A stretch of 64,000 nt of DNA from an uncultured SAR86 cluster bacterium (lineage in GTDB: Bacteria > Pseudomonadota > Gammaproteobacteria > Magnimaribacterales > D2472), in the NCBI GenBank assembly GCA_902610905.1, contig CACLXS010000003.1, positions 62,001 through 126,000 of the forward strand, given 5' to 3'. Below, in pieces: positions 10,392 to 19,443 of this stretch; positions within the stretch are counted from its first letter, which is position 1, and every line of letters starts with the position of its first letter. A program made the translations under genes and the position numbers. Below the pieces are notes generated by a model. That model ran no database searches. It saw nothing but the letters and a program-made list of their open reading frames with translations, and was not told the DNA's origin.

Positions 10392-10474
10392 ATTATAGAT
10401 ATACGGCATATTTGTATTATTCATCACACTTATAATGTTACCAAATATTAGTGTATATAGGGAGTTAAATTTAA

Positions 10475-11695
10475 ATGTTACCTGAACTTAGACCAGAAGC
10501 TATAGATCTTATTGCAAGAGTTAAAGATTTTATCGAAAAAGAATGCATTCCGTCAGAAGATATTTTTCATGAACAGATAGAAGAAGGGGAAAATAGATGG
10601 AATTCTTATCCAGAGGTAATAAATGAACTTAAAGATAAAGCTAAATCAAAAGGATTATGGAATCTTTTTTTACCAGAGAGTGAGTTTGGAGCAGGGTTAA
10701 CAAATTATGAGTATGCACATTTAGCTGAAGTTATGGGAACTTGCCATATTGCATCAGAAGCAATGAATTGTGCAGCTCCTGATACAGGAAATATGGAAGT
10801 TATAGCAAGATATGGTAATGAAAAGCATCAAGAAGAATGGTTAAAACCATTGCTTGATGGTGAAATTAGATCTGCATTTGCAATGACTGAACCTGGAGTA
10901 GGCTCATCTGATGCGACTAATATGCAAGCCGCCGCTGTTTTAGACGGAGATGAGTATGTAATTAATGGTGAAAAATGGTGGACTTCAGGAGCTGGTGATC
11001 CAAGATGTAAAATTCTTGTATTTATGGCTGTCACAAATCCAGATGCAGCAAAACATCAAAGACATTCCATGATGTTGGTTCCTATGGAGTCTGAAGGGAT
11101 TGAAATTCAAAAAATGATGCATGTGTTTGGCTATGATGATGCACCTCATGGCCATGCTCATATCAAATTTAAAAATGTAAGAATTCCAAAAGATAATCTT
11201 TTACTAGGGGAGGGTAGAGGTTTTGAAATAGCTCAAGGTCGCTTGGGCCCAGGTAGAATTCATCATTGCATGAGGACAATAGGCGTCGGTGAAAAAGCTA
11301 TTGAGCTAATGTGTAAGAGGGGTATAGATCCTACTAAAATGCCTTTTGGTAAAAATATTGCAAATCTTGGAGCAAATTTTGACTATATAGCTGAATCAAG
11401 AATAGAACTTAATGCAGCAAGACTATTAACACTTGATGCAGCTCATAAAATGGATACTGTTGGAAACAAGATAGCAGCAAGTGAAATTGCTCAAATAAAG
11501 GTTTTTGCACCTAACGTAGTTTTAAAGATTCTTGATAGAGCAATACAGATGCATGGAGGCGAGGGTGTATCTCAATTAACTCCATTAGCTTCAATGTATG
11601 CACATATAAGAACTTTAAGGCTTGCAGATGGTCCAGATGAAGTTCATAGAAGAGCTGTTGCTAGATTAGAGCTTGGTAAATACATGGTTAGATAA
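10475..11695 (+). CDS. acyl-CoA dehydrogenase family protein
   Basis: [39 protein letters not shown]; about 406 aa. Confidence 0.9.
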   Translation: MLPELRPEAIDLIARVKDFIEKECIPSEDIFHEQIEEGENRWNSYPEVINELKDKAKSKGLWNLFLPESEFGAGLTNYEYAHLAEVMGTCHIASEAMNCAAPDTGNMEVIARYGNEKHQEEWLKPLLDGEIRSAFAMTEPGVGSSDATNMQAAAVLDGDEYVINGEKWWTSGAGDPRCKILVFMAVTNPDAAKHQRHSMMLVPMESEGIEIQKMMHVFGYDDAPHGHAHIKFKNVRIPKDNLLLGEGRGFEIAQGRLGPGRIHHCMRTIGVGEKAIELMCKRGIDPTKMPFGKNIANLGANFDYIAESRIELNAARLLTLDAAHKMDTVGNKIAASEIAQIKVFAPNVVLKILDRAIQMHGGEGVSQLTPLASMYAHIRTLRLADGPDEVHRRAVARLELGKYMVR

Positions 11696-13102
11696 TTGTC
11701 ATTTAGCAATTTAATATTTTACGATACCGAAACGACTGGAATTCAAAAAGATTTTAGTCAAATATTGCAATGCGGCTCAGTTTTAACAGATAGAAATTTA
11801 AGAACTATCGATGAACAAAACACAGGCTGTGCTCCACTTCCATGGGTAATCCCTCAACCTATGGCGATGCTTACAAATAAAAAAGTGGACCTTTTCAATT
11901 CAAATATTTCACATTATCAAATGATGAAAGATATACAGTTGCAATGGAAACAATGGTCTGCTCAAAGTCCCTCAGTTTTTATTACTTACAATGGTCATGC
12001 ATTTGATGAAGAGCTAATTAGAAGGCAATTTTTTTGGAATCTTCTAGAACCATATACTACAAATACCAATGGTAATGGTCGACTTGATTTAATGCTCATG
12101 ATGCACAATATAGCTGCTTTTTTTTCTGAAGAAATAGCAATTCCTCTTTTTGAAGGCGGCCCTAGAATAAGTTATAAATTAGAACATTTAGCTCAAGAAC
12201 ACGGTATTGATGCTGGTGATGCGCATGATGCTATTGCTGACTGCAATTTAATGATCGAATTATGCAAGATTATTCAAAATAAATTACCAGATTTATTTGA
12301 TTCTTTTATAAATATATCTACAAAAAATGGAATAAAAAACCTTTTATATTCTGATGATTTTTTAGCTCTTGGTGAAATTCATAGAAGACATACATTTGAA
12401 TATCCAGTTGTATTATGCGGGAGCGATGCTAGCAGACCTAATGAAATTGTATTTTTTGATTTAAGTTATGATGATCCAGAAGAAATTCTAGATTTAGATT
12501 ATGTTGAAATTAATAAATTAATTCAATCTAACTCTAGAGATGAACCTTTAAAAAAATATAAGATTAATAAAACAATTCCTATTTGTTCCCACAAACTCCT
12601 AACTAACAAAAATATTTTTGATGTTGAATTTTCTGAGTTACAAAGGCGTGCTGATATGGTTAGATCAAATAAAGATTTTCAACAAAAAGTTTCCCAAGCA
12701 ATGGAAGATAGATTAATGGACTTTCCAGAATCTGAATACATTGAAGGAACTCTATATTCTGGTGGTTTCCCCTCATATAGAGATAAAGATCTTATGCAAG
12801 AATTTCATCTTAGCTCAGACCCAGCTCACCTAATAAAAATTTCAAGAAATTTTGAAGACGAGAGGCTTAGATTATTTGCTGAAAGAATAATATGCAATCA
12901 ATTCTCAACAGACATACCTGTTGATATACAAAAAAGATATCAAGACCTTATCAATCAAAGAACTGATGATGATGGGCCATGGGGTTCTGTAGAAAAAACA
13001 TTAATTCAAATTGAGAAGTTATTAGATGAAAGATCTGAAAAAGAAGACCAAAAAATCTTATTAGCCACTAAGAAAAAAGTTGAATCAATGAAAGTATCTT
13101 AA
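11696..13102 (+). CDS. sbcB: exodeoxyribonuclease I
   Basis: FYDTETTGIQKDFSQI (DEDD exonuclease ExoI), AGDAHDAIADCNLMIELC; TTG start directly after the preceding stop codon. Confidence 0.88.
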   Translation: MSFSNLIFYDTETTGIQKDFSQILQCGSVLTDRNLRTIDEQNTGCAPLPWVIPQPMAMLTNKKVDLFNSNISHYQMMKDIQLQWKQWSAQSPSVFITYNGHAFDEELIRRQFFWNLLEPYTTNTNGNGRLDLMLMMHNIAAFFSEEIAIPLFEGGPRISYKLEHLAQEHGIDAGDAHDAIADCNLMIELCKIIQNKLPDLFDSFINISTKNGIKNLLYSDDFLALGEIHRRHTFEYPVVLCGSDASRPNEIVFFDLSYDDPEEILDLDYVEINKLIQSNSRDEPLKKYKINKTIPICSHKLLTNKNIFDVEFSELQRRADMVRSNKDFQQKVSQAMEDRLMDFPESEYIEGTLYSGGFPSYRDKDLMQEFHLSSDPAHLIKISRNFEDERLRLFAERIICNQFSTDIPVDIQKRYQDLINQRTDDDGPWGSVEKTLIQIEKLLDERSEKEDQKILLATKKKVESMKVS

Positions 13103-13109
13103 AAAATAA

Positions 13110-13134
13110 ATGGAGGACCGGAGCCCTCCATTTT
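13110..13134 (+). terminator. Rho-independent-like terminator after sbcB
   Basis: ATGGAGG-accggagc-CCTCCAT hairpin followed by TTT. Confidence 0.6.
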
Positions 13135-13319
13135 AGATATCAGCAATTCTAATAGGGGGGAGGAGTGCTGACACCGCAAATTTTATATATTTATAATTAA
13201 TTATCAACAATATTTATATTAGTTTTTATGGTTTTCGTATGTTGGTTATATGTATATGTTTAATACATATTTTTGGTTGTTACCAATTTATGAAATTTCT
13301 GTATAATAATTTCTCTTTT

Positions 13320-13398
13320 AGACCCGTAGCTCAGTTTTGGTTAGAGCGCCGCATTGACATTGCGGAGGTCGATGGTTCGAGTCCATTCGGGTCTACCA
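13320..13398 (+). tRNA. tRNA-Val(GAC)
   Basis: Cloverleaf: AGACCCG acceptor pairs CGGGTCT; anticodon stem ccgca-TTGACAT-tgcgg; TTCGAGT T-loop; encoded CCA. Confidence 0.92.
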
Positions 13399-13402
13399 AC
13401 AT

Positions 13403-13846
13403 TTATAATTGTGATAAGTATTCGTCTAATCTTTCATGATTCATAACAAAAGCTGCTTTTATTTTTTTTGCAGTAGCCTTAACTGATTCAAGATTACTTT
13501 GATTTTCACCAACCTCAATAATTCCAACCATAGCCATCATCATATGAGGAGTACATTGATATCCATACACTCCCTCAACATTAAAAGTTACTGATATATC
13601 TTGGCTAAGCCTGCCATTCCACTCTTCAGCTCCTGCGGGAACCATGCCCTTTATTGATGCAGAGTTATGAGCAGCATCTGTTGCTTTAAATGTAACGGTA
13701 TCTCCTTTATTTATTTTTAAAACAGCGGGCTCAAATACCATATAACCTTCAGTTCCCTGATTAAGCATCTTAACTTCATAATTTTCTGCAAGAGTAAATA
13801 GATTATAAGAGAGCAAAACAGTTATTAAAAAGTTTTTAATATTCAT
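13403..13846 (-). CDS. pseudoazurin-like type I copper protein
   Basis: MVFEPAVLKINKGDTVTF and VYGYQCTPHMMMAMVGII (Cys-His-Met copper site); signal peptide. Confidence 0.88.
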   Translation of the reverse strand: MNIKNFLITVLLSYNLFTLAENYEVKMLNQGTEGYMVFEPAVLKINKGDTVTFKATDAAHNSASIKGMVPAGAEEWNGRLSQDISVTFNVEGVYGYQCTPHMMMAMVGIIEVGENQSNLESVKATAKKIKAAFVMNHERLDEYLSQL

Positions 13847-13998
13847 AGCATTATTCCAGTAGTAGTAATTAAAGCAGTAACTATCAATAAAAATATAAAA
13901 CCAAGTGCCACAGAAAGTATTAAAATTTTTATTGGAGATGGAGTAAAAGTTGGCTCGTTTGAACCAACACCAATTAACAATTTAAATATTTTATTCAA
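13843..13998 (-). CDS. small predicted membrane protein, 51 aa, not in the ORF track (TTG start)
   Basis: Reverse-strand translation (M)NKIFKLLIGVGSNEPTFTPSPIKILILSVALGFIFLLIVTALITTTGIML*; stop overlaps the pseudoazurin ATG (ATGA), start overlaps the 60-aa ORF stop region. Confidence 0.55.
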   Translation of the reverse strand: MNKIFKLLIGVGSNEPTFTPSPIKILILSVALGFIFLLIVTALITTTGIML

Positions 13999-14173
13999 AA
14001 AAGATGTCAGTAACACTCATTGAAATTAACATGAAGGCAAGGACAACAATTTGTATTATGGCAGGTATAACAACAAACAAGACTAATGGATCAAACTTCA
14101 TACTGAGAAAGTAATCGTTTTGGCTCCATTCTATTGCTTCTTCAGGTGTTGCATTTCTAACTTGTGTATTCAA
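13991..14173 (-). CDS. small predicted membrane protein, 60 aa (TTG start)
   Basis: One hydrophobic helix (PLVLFVVIPAIIQIVVLAFMLISM); AGGA 7 nt before TTG. Confidence 0.55.
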   Translation of the reverse strand: MNTQVRNATPEEAIEWSQNDYFLSMKFDPLVLFVVIPAIIQIVVLAFMLISMSVTDIFFE

Positions 14174-14186
14174 TTTATATTCCTAG

Positions 14187-14204
14187 ATACTGATAAATCA
14201 GTAT
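14187..14204. repeat. perfect inverted repeat ATACTGA-TAAA-TCAGTAT
   Basis: 7-bp arms, 4-nt loop, between the divergent pseudoazurin operon and a serine hydrolase gene. Confidence 0.75.
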
Positions 14205-14315
14205 TATTATATATATTTATAATATGATATCAATAAAAATGATAATTTAATTTTGTTAATTATATTGAATATCTAAAAGATGTATATATCATCATAACCA
14301 AAGGGGAAATTTCTA

Positions 14316-15545
14316 ATGCAAAACCAAATTTTTAATATTTGTTACCTGCCAATATTTTTGTTTTTTTCTATTTTTACTCATTCTGCTGAAAAGTATTATC
14401 CAGACTTGTCATGGGAGACTGTTATTCCAGAAAGCCAGAATGTAAAGTCAGAAAATGTCCAATATTTAATTGATATAGCATTTACAGATAATTCAACTCT
14501 TGGAGTGGTAGTTATTAAAAATGGAAGGATTATTGGAGAGAAATATGCTCCTGGCTTTGATTTAAATTCTCATGGAACATCATGGTCCATGGCAAAAAGT
14601 TATTATGCTGCATTAATAGGTATCTCTATAGATAAAGGCGAGATAGGAAGTTTAGATGAAAGAGTTAAAGATTACCTTGACTATTTTAATGATGAAAGAT
14701 CAGAGATAACTATCAGAGACTTGCTAGATATGTCTAGTGGTCTTGATTTTCCAAGTCATGAACATGAAAAAATGTTTTTTCAAAAAAATCATCTTGATTA
14801 TTCAAAAAAAGTAGGAGTCGAAAAAGATGCTGGAATAAAGTTTGAATACAATAATGTGAATTCTATGCTTATAGGTGATATTTTATTCCAAGCTACTGGT
14901 AAAAAGGCTGACGTTCTTTTTGAAGAAAGAATATTACAACCTTTACAAATAATAGACTATAAGTTGTGGAAAGATGAAAAGGGCAATGTAATGACATATT
15001 GCTGTGTAGATATGTCGGCACGAGATTACTCTAAATTTGGATTACTTTTTGCAAGAAATGGATTATGGAATGATAAGCAAATCATTTCTAAAAGTTTCGT
15101 TGATGAAACATTTAAACTTGTCTGGGATACAACCCCGGAAAGATTTACAAGATTTAAAAGAGGGTATTCTTTGCATTGGTGGGTGTCAGCCTATGAAGAT
15201 AACTTTAAGATTTTTAATACTAGTGGTAAGTTTGGTCAGTATACTTTTGTAGATAGAGAAAACGATATTGTTGTTACAAGAATCACAAAATATAATCAAC
15301 AAGACTCTGGTGATGTTCAAAAGTGGGGACCTATGAGTTACCTAAAATGGGCAGGGGTTGATAATGCAATTAAGCTAGGAAGAAAATTAATTGAAAATGG
15401 TGTTATTGAATCTGGCAATAATGTCATTACACCATTTACAGACAAAGAGGGTGAATCAAAAGAATTTTATTCTAGGTATGGAGACTTTATTGGAGCAATT
15501 GAAAATCTAAGCTGTAATTGTTATCCACAAAGTATTTTTAATTAA
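14316..15545 (+). CDS. serine hydrolase, beta-lactamase/class C family
   Basis: SWSMAKSYYAALIG (SxxK) and FEYNNVNS (YxN) motifs; signal peptide. Confidence 0.82.
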   Translation: MQNQIFNICYLPIFLFFSIFTHSAEKYYPDLSWETVIPESQNVKSENVQYLIDIAFTDNSTLGVVVIKNGRIIGEKYAPGFDLNSHGTSWSMAKSYYAALIGISIDKGEIGSLDERVKDYLDYFNDERSEITIRDLLDMSSGLDFPSHEHEKMFFQKNHLDYSKKVGVEKDAGIKFEYNNVNSMLIGDILFQATGKKADVLFEERILQPLQIIDYKLWKDEKGNVMTYCCVDMSARDYSKFGLLFARNGLWNDKQIISKSFVDETFKLVWDTTPERFTRFKRGYSLHWWVSAYEDNFKIFNTSGKFGQYTFVDRENDIVVTRITKYNQQDSGDVQKWGPMSYLKWAGVDNAIKLGRKLIENGVIESGNNVITPFTDKEGESKEFYSRYGDFIGAIENLSCNCYPQSIFN

Positions 15546-15739
15546 GATTTATTAATTTTCTTTAGAAAAGTTTCTTTATCTTTTGCCCATTCTTCATAGT
15601 AATAGCCATCATTACCTTGTTTGTTAACATACTTAACAAAAAATCTTCCGTCTTCATCTTCAAAACCTGATTCATAGGGCATGCCTGTTAATTTATTGGG
15701 CCTTTTAAATTGATCTTCCATAACGCTATGTCCAAACAA
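15542..15739 (-). CDS. small hypothetical protein (likely start MEDQFKRP at 15721)
   Basis: 65-aa ORF at the tail of an operon with the downstream-coordinate permease; charged, soluble. Confidence 0.5.
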   Translation of the reverse strand: MFGHSVMEDQFKRPNKLTGMPYESGFEDEDGRFFVKYVNKQGNDGYYYEEWAKDKETFLKKINKS

Positions 15740-17492
15740 ATAAAATCATTGGAATGGATACGGCAATAATAAGAATGTCTAAAGGCAAACCAAGTCTCCA
15801 ATAATCAGTAAATTTATAATTACCAGGACCCATAACAACGGTATTACATTGATGACCAATTGGAGTTAAGAAAGCGCAACTTGCACCAACTGCAACGACC
15901 ATTAAAAACGGTTCAATATCATAACCGAGTTGCATCCCAATACCAGCTGATATTGGTGCCATAATAACAGCTGTTGCAGCATTATTGATAATATCAGTAG
16001 TAGCCATTGTTATTACTAATATTACAAAAAGTAGCCAAAACAGACTCATATCACCTGCAATATTAGAAATGCTTGTTGAAATTATATCACTCAGTCCAGT
16101 GGTCTGAAGTGCTGTTCCGATAGGAATCATTGCTGCCAGCATAATTATTATTGGCCAATCTATATCCCGATAAAAATTACTATCAATAATTCTAATTCTT
16201 GCAAAACCTAAAACACACAATAAGAATGCTGCTGCTGTTGGAAGAATATTAAAAGTAACTAAAATTATAGATATTAAAAAAAATATAATTCCTTTTAAAA
16301 GGCGACTTCTACTTGGTATTGTCTGTAATTCTCTTTGCATTAATGGCATTAAGCCAAGATGCTTGATCTTATTTGTAACATCTTCTTCGTCTAAATCCCT
16401 TATACCTAATAGCAATACATCTCCTGCCTTAAAAGTTTCTCTTGTTAATCTTGTCCTATATTTTGCACCTTTTCTCCAAAGACCTAATAGGTTTAATTCT
16501 TCGTATGCCAATTTTAAGAAAAAATCATATTTTCTTCCTATAAGTCTTGATCCAGGAGTAATCATTGCTTCAATCTCTTCTAAATCATCATCCTCAAATG
16601 AATGTAATTCTTTTGGAATCGAGAAATCAAAAACATTAAGCATTGATGAGATATCATCAGGAGGTGTTTTAATAACTAATATTTGTCCAGCCTTAATCCT
16701 TAAGTTATTTTTAACTTTTTTTACACCACCATTTTCATTAACAATACCTAAAACCTCTGTATCTTCTCCTGCTTCTTTTTTAAAGGCAGATAAAGTCATG
16801 CCGATTGCTGAACTTGACTCACTTACCTCTACTTCAAATAAATATCCCTTCAAGTCAATTAATGAAGATCCCGAAGTAGCGTCATCTCTTAAACGAATTA
16901 ATCTATTACCAATTACTGCAATAAATATGATACTTAAAACTGTAATTGAAAGTCCTACGTACGAGAAATCAAAAAAATTAAAACCTGCATCTGATATTGT
17001 TGATTTATACTCAGAAATTATTATATTTGGTGGTGTTCCAATGGTAGTGTTCATTCCGCCTAAAATACATGCAAAAGCTAAAGGCATCAAAAATCTTGAA
17101 GGATGCCAACCCATTTTCTGACAAATATTTAAAGTGATGGGCAGCAGAATAGCTAGAGCTCCAATATTGTTTATAAATGAAGATAAAACCGCTGCAATAA
17201 ATAGAAGACAAATTAAAAATTGGAATTTTGTAAAACTTTTTCCTCCTATCAATTTGCCAACTAATCCTGTAAGCCCAGAATTTTTTAGACCTTGACTAAT
17301 AATTAGCACTAAAGCTACCGTGATTACTGCGGGATGAGCGAAACCATCAAATGCTTGATTTGCAGGAATAACTCCAAGAATTATTAAAATTACCAACGCT
17401 CCAGCAGCTAGAGCATCATATCGGTACTTACTCCAAATAAACAAACCTAGAAGTGTGATGATAGCAATAGAGAGTATAGATTGATCGCTCAT
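15726..17492 (-). CDS. SLC13/DASS-type permease with two TrkA-C (RCK_C) domains
   Basis: 588 aa; central soluble region between membrane halves; NNIGALAILLPI, TTIGTPPNIIIS, NNAATAVIMAPI. Confidence 0.85.
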   Translation of the reverse strand: MSDQSILSIAIITLLGLFIWSKYRYDALAAGALVILIILGVIPANQAFDGFAHPAVITVALVLIISQGLKNSGLTGLVGKLIGGKSFTKFQFLICLLFIAAVLSSFINNIGALAILLPITLNICQKMGWHPSRFLMPLAFACILGGMNTTIGTPPNIIISEYKSTISDAGFNFFDFSYVGLSITVLSIIFIAVIGNRLIRLRDDATSGSSLIDLKGYLFEVEVSESSSAIGMTLSAFKKEAGEDTEVLGIVNENGGVKKVKNNLRIKAGQILVIKTPPDDISSMLNVFDFSIPKELHSFEDDDLEEIEAMITPGSRLIGRKYDFFLKLAYEELNLLGLWRKGAKYRTRLTRETFKAGDVLLLGIRDLDEEDVTNKIKHLGLMPLMQRELQTIPSRSRLLKGIIFFLISIILVTFNILPTAAAFLLCVLGFARIRIIDSNFYRDIDWPIIIMLAAMIPIGTALQTTGLSDIISTSISNIAGDMSLFWLLFVILVITMATTDIINNAATAVIMAPISAGIGMQLGYDIEPFLMVVAVGASCAFLTPIGHQCNTVVMGPGNYKFTDYWRLGLPLDILIIAVSIPMILFVWT

Positions 17493-17507
17493 GCTTAAAG
17501 AATTAGA

Positions 17508-18596
17508 TTATGTTTTAGGCATACTTTCAACATAAAGTGATGAAGATGGGTATGCAAATTCTGAACCATTTGCTTTTACGATCTTCATAATATTGAAAAC
17601 TAAATTTTCTTTAATAAGATTAAACTCTACAAAGCTAACAGGCTCACAATAAGCTACTATCATTACATCAATAGAGCTTGAGCCTAATTCAATAACTCTA
17701 ACGACATGTTCAATTTCATCATTTTCAATAAAGTCATCACTTTCATTAATGTAATTTTTTATATCAGATCTGATTGATTCTAATTGTTCAATTGAGGTTG
17801 AGTAAACAAGATTAATTCTCCAATTAATTCGTCTATTGGTCATTTCGCCATGATTGATAAGTTTTACATCAGAAAGATCTTTATTAGGAATTGTCATTGG
17901 AGCCGTATCAAAATTTCTAATAACTGTAGATCTAAAACCAATTGTTTCAACTATTCCATGCAATTGTCCTTTTACCTCAATTCTGTCACCAGGCTGAAAT
18001 CTATGTTCCCCAATAACTAAAATACCAGCTATTAAATTTTTAAAGAAATCTTGTGCTCCAAGAGCTACCGCAACTGAAAAAAGACCAAGACCTGCCACAA
18101 GTGGACCAATTTTAATACCAAATATATCTAAGATTATTGCAACACCAATTATCCAAACAATAAATCTAGATGCTCTTTCAAGCCACATTTGCATTGAAGC
18201 GGTTAGCCATGAACTGGTAGATAGTGCTTCAAATATCGGCTTGACACTATTAGATAGGGCGCTAAAGATAGTGAATATAACAAATGCTTTTACTATGTTT
18301 GTTGCTATATCTCCAGCCAACCCATTAATAGGCAATATTAATGTGCATAAATATAGGGCTATTGTGATTGGAATTAATCCAATTGGCTTCTTCAACGCAT
18401 TTAGTATTTCGTCATCAATCTTTGAGTCTGTTTTTTCTGCAAGCCTACCTAAAGAATTAATAATTACAGAAATAATAAAGCCTCTAAAAAGCAATGCAAT
18501 TAATATAACAATCAATGATGAAATTATTGCTCCTAGGTTAATACCTAAAAAACCTCTGTTCCATACATCTGAGAGAAGCTCAATAAAATTTTCCAT
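17508..18596 (-). CDS. mechanosensitive ion channel (MscS) family protein
   Basis: GLGLFSVAVALGAQDFFKNLIAGILVIGEHRFQPGDRIEVKGQLHGIVETIGFRST. Confidence 0.9.
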   Translation of the reverse strand: MENFIELLSDVWNRGFLGINLGAIISSLIVILIALLFRGFIISVIINSLGRLAEKTDSKIDDEILNALKKPIGLIPITIALYLCTLILPINGLAGDIATNIVKAFVIFTIFSALSNSVKPIFEALSTSSWLTASMQMWLERASRFIVWIIGVAIILDIFGIKIGPLVAGLGLFSVAVALGAQDFFKNLIAGILVIGEHRFQPGDRIEVKGQLHGIVETIGFRSTVIRNFDTAPMTIPNKDLSDVKLINHGEMTNRRINWRINLVYSTSIEQLESIRSDIKNYINESDDFIENDEIEHVVRVIELGSSSIDVMIVAYCEPVSFVEFNLIKENLVFNIMKIVKANGSEFAYPSSSLYVESMPKT

Positions 18597-18664
18597 TTTT
18601 AAATTTGCATAAAATTAATATCAATTTATATCGTATTTATTTAAATATAGCAAAGTGCTGATAT

Positions 18665-19366
18665 TTATTTCTGTAATCGATCTTTAATAAAGTACGGAGT
18701 ATATATTAAAAAAAACATTGCCAATGCAAGCGGTGTTAGTACTAGCAAATGAAATGGTGGTTCTGGAAAAGCATCCATTAAACTAGCTCCTGCAGGTTTA
18801 GCCATTAAGTACCAAAAGTTTGCTGGCTCACCAAGTATTAAGTTTATCAAGTAAGTAATAGGCAATAATATGCATGCAGTAATAAATGAGACGGTTAAAA
18901 TATCTTTTGCATATGGCCTGTTGTTAAGAGCAATTGTTGCGTACATTATCCCAATAACAATCATTCCATGACCAATCATAAAGAAAGCATAATCCAAATC
19001 ATGATGAGAAATGTCAGGTGTAATAATTGCCATTGTGGCCCCACCTATACCCCAAAAAAAAGCACATTTATATAAAATTTTTGGCCCTCCTAATAAAAAC
19101 CAAGCTAAAAATATTTCAGAAAGATCGCACATATGAAATGGCAGGACTTCCCTCCAGTTATAAGGGTTTTCAAGAATGAATAGATCTTTATAAGGCGAGA
19201 TAACTACATGAGCTATCACAATACAAGCAATAATTTTTGTCATTACTGATTTTTGAGCTACAGATTTATTTTTATATATTAAAGGTATAAAAACTGATCC
19301 TGCTAGGATGCTTAATATTGTAACAATATGTATATTTCCGAATAAGACAAAAGGGCTAGCGCTCAT
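18665..19366 (-). CDS. TIGR02206/YwaF-like integral membrane protein
   Basis: 233 aa polytopic; FHMCDLSEIFLAWFLLGG. Confidence 0.65.
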   Translation of the reverse strand: MSASPFVLFGNIHIVTILSILAGSVFIPLIYKNKSVAQKSVMTKIIACIVIAHVVISPYKDLFILENPYNWREVLPFHMCDLSEIFLAWFLLGGPKILYKCAFFWGIGGATMAIITPDISHHDLDYAFFMIGHGMIVIGIMYATIALNNRPYAKDILTVSFITACILLPITYLINLILGEPANFWYLMAKPAGASLMDAFPEPPFHLLVLTPLALAMFFLIYTPYFIKDRLQK

Positions 19367-19443
19367 AAGATTTCCTCATTTTAGAACCGTAAAGAGTAAT
19401 TATAATTATTTTTTTACATTTTATAAAAATATTTGAATATAAA

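Noticed and set aside
13239-13439. Plus-strand 66-aa ORF
   Set aside because: Runs through tRNA-Val(GAC); VAQFWLERRIDIAEVDGSSPFGST is translated tRNA.
16363-17121. 252-aa ORF antisense to the SLC13-type permease
   Set aside because: Low-complexity Ser/Leu-rich translation with no domain, opposite a clear conserved gene.
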